Shown here one piece after another: positions 8,515 through 16,925 of a stretch of DNA of 40,154 nucleotides (the stretch's first letter is position 1; every line of letters starts with the position of its first letter). The stretch lies in the NCBI GenBank assembly GCA_016793445.1, contig JAEUME010000004.1, forward strand, positions 1 through 40,154. The letters run 5' to 3'. The stretch is from Hyphomicrobium sp. (GTDB taxonomy: Bacteria > Pseudomonadota > Alphaproteobacteria > Rhizobiales > Hyphomicrobiaceae). Below the pieces are notes generated by a model that worked only from the letters and a program-made list of their open reading frames with translations, was not told the DNA's origin and made no database searches. The position numbers were made by a program, and so were the translations under genes.

Positions 8515-10314
8515 ATGACTCAGATATCGCCTCCAGACCAGTTCTTGCCGGTGTTTCGTCCGGCGGCGCATCACGCGACCTCGCCGCAAGAACCTGTGCT
8601 GATTTCAGAGCCATTCGCGCCGGCAAGGGCGGAACCTCCAGTGGCCGGAGCGCTCGCTTACCAGCGTGATGTCTTGGAACGCACCGTTCTGTTCTGGGAT
8701 GTCTTGCGGCGGCGTGCGAACAATATGCTCGAGCACGAGCAAGCCGGTTTGCCGCCGCTTTTGAACTTCAAATATGAATTGCTGCTCGACGGACGGCAGC
8801 TCCCGCGCCCCGCAAATTATGCCCTGTTACGCATTACACAGGCCGGCGACCTCTGCTGGGACGATTGTGTCGATCCGCGAAAGCCGCCCGTCATCGTCCT
8901 CGATCCCCGCGCGGGGCACGGTCCAGGCCTTGGCGGTTTCAAACGGGAGTCGGAAGTCGGGATCGCGCTTCACACCGGACATCCGGTTTACTTTGTCGTC
9001 TTCTTTCCCGAGCCTTGCCCCGACCAGAAAATTGCAGACGTGCTGGACGTGCTCAAGACCTTCGTCGCGCACGTCGCCGAGCTGCACGGAAGCAAGCCGA
9101 TTCTATACGGCAACTGCCAGGCCGGTTGGGCGGTGACGCTGCTGTCGGCGGCCTCGCCAGGATTGTCGGGGCCCACCGTTCTCAATGGCTCGCCGCTGTC
9201 CTACTGGTCCGGAGAACCCGGCATCAATCCGATGCGCATGATGGCGGGGTTCAGCGGTGGCAGTTGGCTTGCGCATTTCCTGGGCGATCTCAATCGGGGA
9301 CGCTTCGACGGCGCATGGCTTGTTCAAAACTTCGAGATGCTGAAGCCCGGCAACGCCATTTGGGACAAGTATGCCAAGCTGTTCAACGAGATTGACACCG
9401 AACAAGAACGTTTTCTCGATTTTGAGCGCTGGTGGAACGGGTTCTATCGCCTGAGCACCGAAGAAATCGTTGCGATCGTCGAAGATCTCTTCATTGGCAA
9501 TCGGCTCGAACAAGGCACGCTGCGGCTCGATAACGAGAGTGCGGTGGATTTGAAGCGGATCACGAACCCGCTCATCATCTTTGCCTCCTACGGCGACAAC
9601 ATCACGCCTCCTCATCAGGCGCTCGGCTGGATCCCCTCGGTTTATGGCACCACGGATGCATTGAAGAAGGCAGGTCAGCGGATCGTCTACTTGACGAACC
9701 GTCACGTCGGCCATCTTGGAATCTTCGTATCGGCCAGTGTCGCGCGACTGGAGCACCGGGCCATTCTGGAACATCTCGACCGGATCAAGCGGCTGGAGCC
9801 CGGCCTCTACGAGATGAAGATCGACAACCCGACCAACGATCCCGACTGTGCGAAAGACCAGTACGCGGTGCGCTTCGAGCCGAGAGGCGTCGAGCAGGTC
9901 CGCTTTGATTATCCCGAGAAGGCATTCGCACACGTCCGGGACGTCTCAGAACATTTCGAAGGCGTGTACCAATCATTATTCAGCCCCTGGGTTCAGGCGA
10001 TGGCGACCCCTTGGCTTTCCGCTTGGCTGCACTGGATGCACCCTATGCGCGTGAGAACGTACATGTGGTCGGAGAACTTCATGCCGTGGATGCGCGTAAT
10101 TTCCATCTGGGCTGATGCGATCCGATGTAACCGGAGCGCCGCGCCGTCCGAAGTACCCTTCAAGGCCCTGGAGCGAGGCATGATCGAGGACGTCAGTGCC
10201 TTGTGGGAATCGGTTCGCAAAGTGCGCGACGCCGCGCAGGAGAGAGCGTTCGAGCAGATTTACGGTAACGGGCAGGCACGACCTCAATCAATACAGGAGC
10301 ACACTCATGACTAA
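8515..10314 (+). CDS. DUF3141 protein, PHA-synthase-like alpha/beta-hydrolase
   Basis: This 599-residue protein has the DUF3141 pattern: an N-terminal helical stretch (AYQRDVLERTVLFWDVLRRRA), an alpha/beta-hydrolase core and a long C-terminal helical part. The nucleophile elbow reads GNCQAG with Cys201, followed by Asp361 in YGDNITPP and His400 in HVGHLGIF, so a Cys-Asp-His set like that of polyhydroxyalkanoate synthases is visible. Whether it makes or breaks a thioester or ester is not known to me. The ATG at 8515 is preferred because GGGAG lies 8 nt upstream; a TTG two codons earlier is possible. It overlaps the DUF305 gene by 8 bp and is followed by fabI, a pairing that recurs in low-oxygen gene clusters of alphaproteobacteria (recalled, not checked). 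Confidence 0.87.
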   Translation: MTQISPPDQFLPVFRPAAHHATSPQEPVLISEPFAPARAEPPVAGALAYQRDVLERTVLFWDVLRRRANNMLEHEQAGLPPLLNFKYELLLDGRQLPRPANYALLRITQAGDLCWDDCVDPRKPPVIVLDPRAGHGPGLGGFKRESEVGIALHTGHPVYFVVFFPEPCPDQKIADVLDVLKTFVAHVAELHGSKPILYGNCQAGWAVTLLSAASPGLSGPTVLNGSPLSYWSGEPGINPMRMMAGFSGGSWLAHFLGDLNRGRFDGAWLVQNFEMLKPGNAIWDKYAKLFNEIDTEQERFLDFERWWNGFYRLSTEEIVAIVEDLFIGNRLEQGTLRLDNESAVDLKRITNPLIIFASYGDNITPPHQALGWIPSVYGTTDALKKAGQRIVYLTNRHVGHLGIFVSASVARLEHRAILEHLDRIKRLEPGLYEMKIDNPTNDPDCAKDQYAVRFEPRGVEQVRFDYPEKAFAHVRDVSEHFEGVYQSLFSPWVQAMATPWLSAWLHWMHPMRVRTYMWSENFMPWMRVISIWADAIRCNRSAAPSEVPFKALERGMIEDVSALWESVRKVRDAAQERAFEQIYGNGQARPQSIQEHTHD

Positions 10315-10834
10315 AATGTCTTTGGCATCGCTATGTGCCGCCAGCTTCATCTTTGCGGCCGCGCCAGCCCTCGCCGAAGACGCCGGACACGAGGGTCATC
10401 ACCCAGCGGGCGCAGCCGACAGTGCGACACCGCAAAAGGAAGTGCCGGCAGCGAAGCCTGACCAAGGCAAAATGCAGGGTGGCATGATGGGCAAGGGCGG
10501 CATGATAGGTGGCGATTGCAAGATGATGGAAGAGATGCATGCCCAGAAGGGCGGCATGATGCCGAAGGGCGACGCGGGACCATCGAGCCAAGCCTATAAT
10601 GGCATCATGATGATGATGCATAAAGATATGGGCATCACCTATTCCGGCAACGCCGATGTCGATTTTGTGAACGGCATGATCCCGCACCATCAGGCGGCCG
10701 TCGACATGGCCAAGACGGTTCTTGCGTTCGGCAAGGACCCCGAGGTGAAGAAGCTCGCCGTGGACGTGATCAAGGCGCAAGAGGCCGAGATCGCACAGTT
10801 GAAAACGTGGCTGCAGAAAAACGGTGCGCCGTAG
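10307..10834 (+). CDS. Periplasmic DUF305 (ferritin-like fold) Met/His-rich protein
   Basis: The 175-residue product has a clear Sec signal peptide (MTKMSLASLCAASFIFAAAPALA, cleavage before EDAGHEGHH). A Met-, Gly- and Lys-rich linker with a HEGHH cluster follows, then the DUF305 domain with its hallmark MIPHHQAAVDMA and a C-terminal helix (QEAEIAQLKTWL). DUF305 proteins often sit in copper and other metal resistance loci and the HH pair is thought to bind metal; this is family knowledge, not shown here. The start at 10307 overlaps the end of the DUF3141 gene and has GGAG 7 nt upstream, so translation is probably coupled. A role as a periplasmic metal buffer is inferred from composition and context. 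Confidence 0.9.
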   Translation: MTKMSLASLCAASFIFAAAPALAEDAGHEGHHPAGAADSATPQKEVPAAKPDQGKMQGGMMGKGGMIGGDCKMMEEMHAQKGGMMPKGDAGPSSQAYNGIMMMMHKDMGITYSGNADVDFVNGMIPHHQAAVDMAKTVLAFGKDPEVKKLAVDVIKAQEAEIAQLKTWLQKNGAP

Positions 10835-10866
10835 CCGCGACGTTGCCCGGTAAAGGCACAGAGCTC

Positions 10867-11649
10867 ATGGAGCGTATCGATCTCAAGGGACGCAAGGCTT
10901 TGGTGGTCGGCGTTGCAAACGCAGACAGCCTCGCATGGTGGGCGGCACGGCATTTCCGCTCGGCAGGGGCCGACATGGCCATGACCTATCTGAATGACAA
11001 GGCCAAGCCGCACGTGGCGCCTTTGGCTGAGGAGTTGGAGGCGCAGTTCCTGCTCAAGTGCGATGTGGCTGTGCCAGATGAGCTAGAAGCGGTATTCGAA
11101 ACGTTGAGCGAGGCGTGGCAACGAATCGACATCGTGTTCCATGCCGTGGCCTGGGCTCGCAAAGAAGACTTGCACGGCCGGTTGACGGACTGCTCAGCGG
11201 AAGGCTTTGCAGAGTCAATGCTCATTTCATGCCATTCGTTCATCCGCATGGCGCGGTTGGCCGAACCGCTTATGCAGAATGGAGGTAGCCTGATCACGCT
11301 CAGCTACTATGGCGCGGAAAAGGTCGTCGACCACTACAACGTCATGGGCCCGGTGAAAGCCGCGTTGGAAGCATCTGTGCGGTATCTCGCCCATGAACTC
11401 GGTCCGAAGGGTATTCGCGTCAACGCCATCTCAGCAGGCCCGATCAAGACACGGGCGGCATCGGGGATCGAACACTTCGATGAGATACTCGCGGAGAGCG
11501 CGGCCAAGGCGCCATTGCGCCGAACGGTAGATGCTTGCGAGGTCGGCCGCGTCAGTGTGCTGCTTGCAAGCGACTACGCCGCATCGATCACGGGGGAGAT
11601 CGTGCACGCTGACGCGGGTTTCCATGTCGCCGGAATGATTTTTCACTGA
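10867..11649 (+). CDS. fabI: Enoyl-ACP reductase, FabI type
   Basis: This 260-residue short-chain dehydrogenase catalyses the NADH-dependent last reduction step of fatty-acid elongation. The start ATG at 10867 gives MERIDLKGRKALVVGVANADS, with the FabI cofactor motif GVAN near 15-18. The active site is seen as Tyr147-Tyr148, Tyr157 (HYNVMG) and Lys164, the Y-x6-K pair that distinguishes FabI from ordinary SDRs. AISAGPIKTRAASGI near 187-201 is the FabI substrate-binding loop. The N-terminal region is diverged (ADSLAWW instead of the usual DRSIAWG). Its place behind DUF3141 and DUF305, 32 bp after the latter, suggests it is an accessory FabI used under a special condition rather than the housekeeping one; that is an inference. 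Confidence 0.9.
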   Translation: MERIDLKGRKALVVGVANADSLAWWAARHFRSAGADMAMTYLNDKAKPHVAPLAEELEAQFLLKCDVAVPDELEAVFETLSEAWQRIDIVFHAVAWARKEDLHGRLTDCSAEGFAESMLISCHSFIRMARLAEPLMQNGGSLITLSYYGAEKVVDHYNVMGPVKAALEASVRYLAHELGPKGIRVNAISAGPIKTRAASGIEHFDEILAESAAKAPLRRTVDACEVGRVSVLLASDYAASITGEIVHADAGFHVAGMIFH

Positions 11650-11668
11650 TTTGCGGAGTAGATGCCTC

Positions 11669-11953
11669 ATGCCGCGCGATCATTCTCAAAATCACAATCA
11701 TACCCCGAGCCGCGCACGATGGGTTTTTTTGGCATTCTTCATCATGGCCGGGGCGTTACTATTCACCGAACATCGCGCGCATGTACTTGGGTTTCTGCCG
11801 TGGCTTTTTCTGTTCGCATGCCCGCTGATGCACATTTTCATGCACGGCGGGCATGGGCACGGGGGGCATGGGCGCGGCCGGGACCGAGACCGGACGACAG
11901 ATCGGGACGCTCCATCGGCGAACGATCCGCGCGACCCATCGAAGGGAGGTTGA
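11669..11953 (+). CDS. DUF2933 small membrane protein
   Basis: The 94-residue product has one or two membrane segments (WVFLAFFIMAGALLFTEH and VLGFLPWLFLFACPLMHIF) followed by the family hallmark CPLMHIFMHGGHGHGGH, and ends in a charged Arg/Asp tail. DUF2933 proteins are frequently found beside copper resistance genes; the His/Met/Cys cluster is a plausible metal ligand set. The start at 11669 has GGAG 11 nt upstream. The downstream gene begins 1 nt after its stop, so the two are cotranscribed. An overlapping reading frame at 11662-11958 lacks any family pattern and is ignored. Confidence 0.8.
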   Translation: MPRDHSQNHNHTPSRARWVFLAFFIMAGALLFTEHRAHVLGFLPWLFLFACPLMHIFMHGGHGHGGHGRGRDRDRTTDRDAPSANDPRDPSKGG

Positions 11954-11954
11954 C

Positions 11955-12611
11955 ATGAGTGATCACGATTCTGGGTATGGTCTGTGGGGCCTTGTCATCA
12001 TCAACTCGGCGATCTTCATCATGTTCGCCTTCACGTTCTTCAAGCCGCAAACGTCCCGCGACTGGCGATCCTTCGGCGCATTCAGTGCATTTCTCGTTGC
12101 TCTTTTTGCAGAAATGTACGGGTTCCCGTTGACGCTCTATTTCCTTTCGGGCTGGCTGCAGAGCCGGTATCCGAACGTGGACTGGTTTTCGCATGATGCC
12201 GGGCATCTCTTGGAGATGCTGTTCGGCTGGAAAACCAATCCGCATTTTGGCCCCTTCCACATGCTGAGCTTCGTCTTCATCGCGGGTGGGTTCTGGCTTA
12301 TTTCGAGCGCGTGGCAGGTACTCTATCGCGCACAAAAAACGAACAGCATGGCGACAACGGGAGCCTACAGCTACGTGCGCCATCCCCAGTATGTCGGCTT
12401 TATCCTGGTCATGTTCGGCTTTCTATTGCAGTGGCCGACAATACTGACGCTACTGATGTTCCCAGTTTTGGTATGGATGTACGTACGTTTGGCACGGGAT
12501 GAGGAGCGCGAATCTCTGGCGGCATTTGGGGATCAATGGCGCAACTATGCATCTCATGTGCCCGCATTCGTTCCGTCGCTTGCAGGAAAATGGAACGCCG
12601 CGAACCGCTGA
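11955..12611 (+). CDS. Isoprenylcysteine carboxyl methyltransferase-like membrane protein
   Basis: This 218-residue inner-membrane protein has about five hydrophobic segments and the ICMT/PEMT-type SAM-binding signature (TTGAYSYVRHPQYVGF, about 135-150) followed by a C-terminal EERESLAAFGDQWRNY...PAFVP pattern, which is conserved in the bacterial family. The reaction is unknown for bacterial members; methylation of a lipid or small molecule is the usual suggestion. The ATG at 11955 is preceded by GGAGGT. It forms a pair with DUF2933, a combination I recall from copper and mercury resistance regions. It is the last gene of the plus-strand run that begins at copA. Confidence 0.85.
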   Translation: MSDHDSGYGLWGLVIINSAIFIMFAFTFFKPQTSRDWRSFGAFSAFLVALFAEMYGFPLTLYFLSGWLQSRYPNVDWFSHDAGHLLEMLFGWKTNPHFGPFHMLSFVFIAGGFWLISSAWQVLYRAQKTNSMATTGAYSYVRHPQYVGFILVMFGFLLQWPTILTLLMFPVLVWMYVRLARDEERESLAAFGDQWRNYASHVPAFVPSLAGKWNAANR

Positions 12612-12881
12612 GATATAGAGGCCCAGACTCACGCTCACGTCTGCTTCTGGCGAAAGGCGGCCGAGCACATTTCACGGATTGCTGCAGCGCACACGGGCAC
12701 ACAATCCCAGAAGCGGACATCGGGACATGTCTACGAGCAACAGGCGCCGGTCACGTCAGTTCTTAGAAGCTTAGCGGATACTTTGGTTAGCTCGCAGAAG
12801 GCAGCAAGTGACCCAAAGCGGTTATCAGACGCTACGATAATCGAGCCATCTCACATTCCTCCCGGACGCTTTGATTGCCAC

Positions 12882-13654
12882 CTAGAAAACTGCCTTGTCG
12901 CGGTTGCGTGCTCGGTCCAATCCCCGGACGCTATCCAGTCCTTTGGCGTCACTAAACCCGGCGCCGTAGAGGTTTGCGTCGGTGAAATCTGCGCCGGCTA
13001 GCTTGGCTCTACCGAGATCCGCCCTGGACAAGTCGGCCCCGGCGAAAATGGCCCCTTCGAGGTTGGCGCCCGCCATATTCGAAAATATCAGATTTGCTCC
13101 CGTGAAATTCGCAAGCGCGAGATCGGCATCGGTCAGGATAGCACCCGAAAGGTCCGTCTGCTTCGGCATCTTGACCTGGTTTCGCTCGGTGCCCAGTTGG
13201 GCACCCGACAAGTTCGCCCCGCGCAGATTTGAGCGACTAAGGCGAGCGAATATCCTGGCACCCGAAAGATTGGCGCCGGAGAAGTTCGGTGCCTCCGCGG
13301 CGGGGGCTTCGAAGCTTGACGAGCCGATGGCGTCATAGATAGTCACGCGCGAAAGGTTCGCTCCGGAGAAGTTGGTCCGCCTCAGCGAGGTTCGATCGAG
13401 TTTCGCGCCCGCAAGGTTGACGAGGCGAGGTTAGCCCCTGTCAGGTTTGCACCCAGAAGGTTCGCTTCCGACAAATTCGCGCGCTTAAAATCGAGTTCGC
13501 TCAGGTCGAGGAAGCTTAATTCTTTCCCAGAAAAGTCCAACGGCTTCGCAGGGTCGGCATTCCATAAGGCCGTCACGATTTCTCGTAAAGTGAGGTTCGC
13601 CGCAACCGCAGGCCGAGGGCCAAAGCAGGCAAATGTCTAAATAAGCACAGCCAT
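12882..13654 (-). pseudogene. Broken pentapeptide-repeat protein gene
   Basis: Two reading frames together encode one pentapeptide-repeat protein. The upstream frame gives LDFSGKELSFLDLSELDFKR followed by repeats such as [19 protein letters not shown], and then runs out of frame at about 13418-13424. The other frame takes over there ([11 protein letters not shown], then NFSGANLS) and continues through at least twelve more A(D/N)LXX repeats to the stop at 12882. One missing base explains the switch. An in-frame ATG at 13654 would add a signal-peptide-like start (MAVLI, TFACFGPRPAVAANLTLREIV), but a TAG at 13637-13639 interrupts it; otherwise a GTG at 13576 would be the start. Pentapeptide-repeat proteins form right-handed beta helices; no function is evident here. 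A sequencing error at the frameshift cannot be excluded. Confidence 0.7.
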
Positions 13655-13706
13655 AGCAACGCAAATTCGGTGTCTCGAGAGGTCCACGAGCGCCACCTCC
13701 TAGAAA

Positions 13707-14162
13707 TCAGCGGCTTCGCACGCGCCGTTCGAGCACGCGGGTCGGAACTCCAGCCTTGCGCGACGGAGCCAGCGCTTCGATGATCCGGCACTCCCCTATT
13801 GTGCCGCAGTCGCATTGACTAATGATGCTGTCGAGTTCCCGCCGCAGGGCCATGAGGTCGGCGATCTTGCTATCGACGTCTGCAAGGTGCTGGCGCGCGA
13901 TGGCGTCCACTGCCTTGCAGGAGCGCTTTTTACTTTCTGAAAGGCCCAGCAGCGTCCGTATCTGATCAATTCCAAATCCCAGGTCCCGCGCTCGCCGTAT
14001 GAAACTGAGCCGACCAAGTTCTGTTTTGCCATAAGCGCGATAGTTGCCGGCGGTGCGGGCCGGCGCAGCGAGCAGACCTATCCGTTCGTAGTAACGGATG
14101 GTTTCCACCTTGGTGCTGGTGACCTTCGATAAATCGCCGATAGTCAGGACGCTCGAGTTCAT
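13707..14162 (-). CDS. MerR-family Cd/Pb/Zn-responsive regulator (CadR/PbrR/ZntR type)
   Basis: The 151-residue protein has the MerR winged-helix start (LTIGDLSKVTSTKVETIRYYERIGLL), the dimerisation helix and a C-terminal metal loop. The sensing cysteines line up with those of ZntR and PbrR: Cys82 (KKRSCKAV), Cys117 and Cys119 (QCDCG) and Cys125 (GECRIIEAL). This pattern marks the divalent-metal branch rather than CueR, which has a Cys-x7-Cys loop with Ser in place of the first Cys. It is divergent from a P1B-2 ATPase gene, and the promoter between them has the matching operator. It should hold the promoter off without metal and underwind it to activate transcription with Cd(II), Pb(II) or Zn(II). 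Which metal it prefers cannot be read from sequence. Confidence 0.92.
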   Translation of the reverse strand: MNSSVLTIGDLSKVTSTKVETIRYYERIGLLAAPARTAGNYRAYGKTELGRLSFIRRARDLGFGIDQIRTLLGLSESKKRSCKAVDAIARQHLADVDSKIADLMALRRELDSIISQCDCGTIGECRIIEALAPSRKAGVPTRVLERRVRSR

Positions 14163-14167
14163 GCCGC

Positions 14168-14198
14168 TTGACCCTGTAGTAGCTACAGGGTGCAGTAT
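14168..14198 (+). promoter_or_regulatory. MerR-type promoter with 19-bp spacer and operator palindrome
   Basis: A -35 element TTGACC (14168-14173) and a -10 element CAGTAT (14193-14198) are 19 bp apart, the overlong spacing used by MerR regulators. The spacer holds a perfect inverted repeat ACCCTGTAG-N3-CTACAGGGT (14171-14191), which closely resembles recalled CadR and PbrR operators. It drives the ATPase gene at 14230 and overlaps the regulator's own start region. Confidence 0.88.
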
Positions 14199-14229
14199 TG
14201 AAGATGCACGAGAGAAAGTCTAAGAGAAC

Positions 14230-16404
14230 ATGATCGCCATCGAACACCCGAAATCCGGGCGCCAGAGCCTCAACATGCGCGTCGAAGGCATGGATTGCGG
14301 CGCATGCGCTCTCAAGATTGAAAACGCCTTAAAGCGCCTTCCGGGTGTCAGCGACATCAACGTCAACTACGGGACAGAGACGCTGATCCTGAGCCACGAT
14401 ACTGACCGGACCTCGCGGCAGGCCATCGAGGACAAGATTCGGGATCTGGGTTACACGCCCCAGCGAGCGGTAGCCGAGGACGCCACTCCAGATCACTCCG
14501 GCGAACAAGAAGACCGGGCCTGGTGGGAAACGCGAAAGGGCCGGCTCGTTCTCGTCACCGCAGGTTTGTTGGCGATCGCATTTGGCGTGGCTTGGGTGGC
14601 GCCTTCCCTTTCATTTTATGCCTACCTCGCCGCAGCCATCGTTGGGCTAGTGCCGATTGCCCGCAGAGCGCTTGCCGGTGCCATGTCCGGGACACCTTTC
14701 AGCATTGAAACGCTGATGACCGTGGCGGCGGCCGGGGCGATTGCGATCGGTGAGGCCGAAGAGGCGGCGGTTGTGATCTTTCTCTTCGCCGTAGGTGAGC
14801 TTCTTGAAAACGTCGCAGCGGGCCGCGCGCGGGCCGGTATCAAAGAATTAATCGGGTTGGTGCCGCGCGTCGCCCAAATCGAGCAGGGCGGCGAAGTGCG
14901 TGAAGTGCCGGTCGATCAGCTGCGCGTCGGCGATGTGGCCTTAGTGCGCCCGGGCGACCGGGTGCCATCGGACGGCGAAATCATCGAGGGCGCGTCAGAG
15001 CTCGACGAAGCTCCTGTCACCGGCGAATCAGTGCCCGTTAGTAAGACCGTAGGTGCCTTCGTCTATGCCGGCAGCATCAACGGCAACAGTACACTCAGGA
15101 TATCCATCACCAAGACTGCGGCCGATAACACCATCGCCCGCATCATCCATCTGGTTGAGGATGCCCAAGCATCGAAAGCCCCCACGGCGCGCTTCATCGA
15201 CAAATTCGCAGCCTACTATACGCCCGCGTCGATGGCCGCTGCCGCATTAATCATTGTAGTGCCGCCTCTGTTCTTTGGAGCCGATTGGGAAACGTGGGTC
15301 TACCGCGGCCTCGCCACCTTGCTCATTGCGTGTCCCTGCGCGCTCGTCATCTCGACACCGGCCGCCATCGCGTCCGGCCTCGCGGCAGGGGCTCGTCGAG
15401 GTTTGTTGGTGAAGGGTGGGGCTGCGCTCGAAACGCTGGGCAAGCTCACCGCAGTGGCGTTCGACAAGACCGGCACGCTTACCGTCGGCAAGCCACAAGT
15501 CACAGATGTTGTCGCGTTCGATAGCGATGAGGATGAAGTGCTGGCGAAAGCCGCTGCGACCGAGCAGGGTTCCAGCCATCCGCTCGGGCTTGCGATCATC
15601 GCCGCGGCCCGAGCGCGTGGGCTTGCGATTCCGCAAATTTTCGGGGGCGCGTCGGCCGTGCCGGGCAAGGCGGTTGTTGCGCGCTTGCGCGATGGGTTCG
15701 TATCGGTCGGTTCCCCGCGCCATGCAGCGGAACTCAAGCTGCTGCCGGGCGCGTTCCAGGATCAGGTGCAGCGTTTGGAGGGCGACGGCAAGACCGTCGT
15801 CATCGTGGCCACGACGGACCGCGCGCTCGGTCTGATCGCTCTTCGCGACGAACCGCGCCCCGATGCGTCGGCTGCTATCGATCAACTCAAGACACTAGGC
15901 CTTCGCACTATCATGTTGACAGGTGACAATCAGCGGACCGGTCAGGCTATTGCAAGCGCACTTGGGCTCGAAGCGCGCGCTGAACTGCTGCCCGACGCGA
16001 AGCTCGAAGCTATCGCCGAACTCAAAGCCCATGGTCCGGTGGCCATGGTCGGCGATGGCATCAATGACGCACCGGCGCTTGCGGCAGCTTCTGTCGGCAT
16101 CGCGATGGGCGGGGGCACGGATGTGGCGCTCGAAACTGCCGATGCAGCCCTGCTCAGCAACCGCGTGGGCGGCGTAGCCGAACTCGTCTCGCTTGCGCAA
16201 GCCACCTTATCGAACATCTGGCAGAACATTGCCATCGCCCTAGCGCTAAAGGCCGTCTTTCTGGTCACGACACTGCTCGGCATTAGCTCGCTATGGATGG
16301 CGATACTTGCGGACACGGGGGCCACCGTGTTGGTGACCGCAAACGCCTTGCGGCTACTCCGCTTCCGGCCAGCAACAACGGCATATCCCGGAGAAAGTGC
16401 ATGA
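14230..16404 (+). CDS. P1B-2-type Zn/Cd/Pb-exporting ATPase (ZntA/CadA/PbrA-like)
   Basis: This 724-residue inner-membrane pump exports divalent soft metals. It has an N-terminal HMA domain with GMDCGAC (Cys23, Cys26), an early membrane pair, the transport motif CPC at 368-370, the phosphorylated Asp412 in DKTGT, the SSHPL motif and GDGINDAPAL. The last membrane segments carry NIWQNIAIALALKAVF with Lys and LADTGATVLVTANALRLL with Asp, the P1B-2 class signature; copper pumps have MxxSS there. The start ATG at 14230 has a weak AAGAGA behind it. Its stop overlaps the lspA start (ATGA), so the two are translationally coupled. Control by the divergent MerR protein is clear from the promoter. Confidence 0.95.
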   Translation: MIAIEHPKSGRQSLNMRVEGMDCGACALKIENALKRLPGVSDINVNYGTETLILSHDTDRTSRQAIEDKIRDLGYTPQRAVAEDATPDHSGEQEDRAWWETRKGRLVLVTAGLLAIAFGVAWVAPSLSFYAYLAAAIVGLVPIARRALAGAMSGTPFSIETLMTVAAAGAIAIGEAEEAAVVIFLFAVGELLENVAAGRARAGIKELIGLVPRVAQIEQGGEVREVPVDQLRVGDVALVRPGDRVPSDGEIIEGASELDEAPVTGESVPVSKTVGAFVYAGSINGNSTLRISITKTAADNTIARIIHLVEDAQASKAPTARFIDKFAAYYTPASMAAAALIIVVPPLFFGADWETWVYRGLATLLIACPCALVISTPAAIASGLAAGARRGLLVKGGAALETLGKLTAVAFDKTGTLTVGKPQVTDVVAFDSDEDEVLAKAAATEQGSSHPLGLAIIAAARARGLAIPQIFGGASAVPGKAVVARLRDGFVSVGSPRHAAELKLLPGAFQDQVQRLEGDGKTVVIVATTDRALGLIALRDEPRPDASAAIDQLKTLGLRTIMLTGDNQRTGQAIASALGLEARAELLPDAKLEAIAELKAHGPVAMVGDGINDAPALAAASVGIAMGGGTDVALETADAALLSNRVGGVAELVSLAQATLSNIWQNIAIALALKAVFLVTTLLGISSLWMAILADTGATVLVTANALRLLRFRPATTAYPGESA

Positions 16405-16901
16405 ACGGTCTCAAGCTCTCGCCCTTGGAGACGCATCACGCAGCAAGACTGAGCGGATTGGCAGCGATACTCGGTGCCTTTGCGCTGGATCAGGCAACAA
16501 AACTGTTGGCACTAGCAGAGCTCAGACCCGGCGACGTTTACGCCGTCCTCCCGAACTTCAACCTGAGCCTCAGCTTCAACCAGGGCATCTCCTTCAGCCT
16601 ATTTGCCGAGACGTTCACGGATCGGCCGCACATGTTGGCCGGGATTACTCTCGCCGTGACGGCGCTGCTCGGGGTTCTCTTGGTCCGATCGGCGGCGCGG
16701 TTGGAAGCCGTGGCGCTCGGCTTGATTATCGGAGGAGCGCTCGGCAATGTCCTCGACCGCTTGCGTATCGGTGCTGTCGTAGATTTTCTTGATTTCCACG
16801 TTTGGGGTTTCCACTGGCCGGCATTTAACCTTGCGGATTCAGCAATTGTGATCGGCGCCACGTTGCTCGTAGTAACAAGCCTAATTGGAAACCGCCCCTG
16901 A
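16401..16901 (+). CDS. lspA: Lipoprotein signal peptidase (signal peptidase II), PbrC-like context
   Basis: This 166-residue inner-membrane aspartyl protease cleaves prolipoprotein signal peptides. Four hydrophobic segments are seen, with the conserved GNVLDR (115-120), VVDFLDFH with catalytic Asp128 and FNLADSAI with catalytic Asp146. Asn and Gln in FNQGISFS (59-66) match the family FNxGxAF motif, with Ile in place of Ala. The ATG overlaps the ATPase stop. The order MerR, P1B-2 ATPase, LspA resembles the pbr lead-resistance operon, where PbrC is a signal peptidase homologue. It could therefore be an accessory copy with a metal-linked task rather than the housekeeping enzyme; no copy elsewhere can be seen from this window. 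Confidence 0.92.
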   Translation: MNGLKLSPLETHHAARLSGLAAILGAFALDQATKLLALAELRPGDVYAVLPNFNLSLSFNQGISFSLFAETFTDRPHMLAGITLAVTALLGVLLVRSAARLEAVALGLIIGGALGNVLDRLRIGAVVDFLDFHVWGFHWPAFNLADSAIVIGATLLVVTSLIGNRP

Positions 16902-16925
16902 CCCCGCCTCTGAGGAGACATCACC

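Noticed and set aside
9103..9933. 276-codon open frame on the minus strand opposite the DUF3141 gene
   Set aside because: Antisense shadow of a strongly conserved coding sequence; no start signal or domain.
11662..11958. 98-codon frame overlapping the DUF2933 gene
   Set aside because: The alternative frame has the DUF2933 hallmark and a better start; this one has no pattern.
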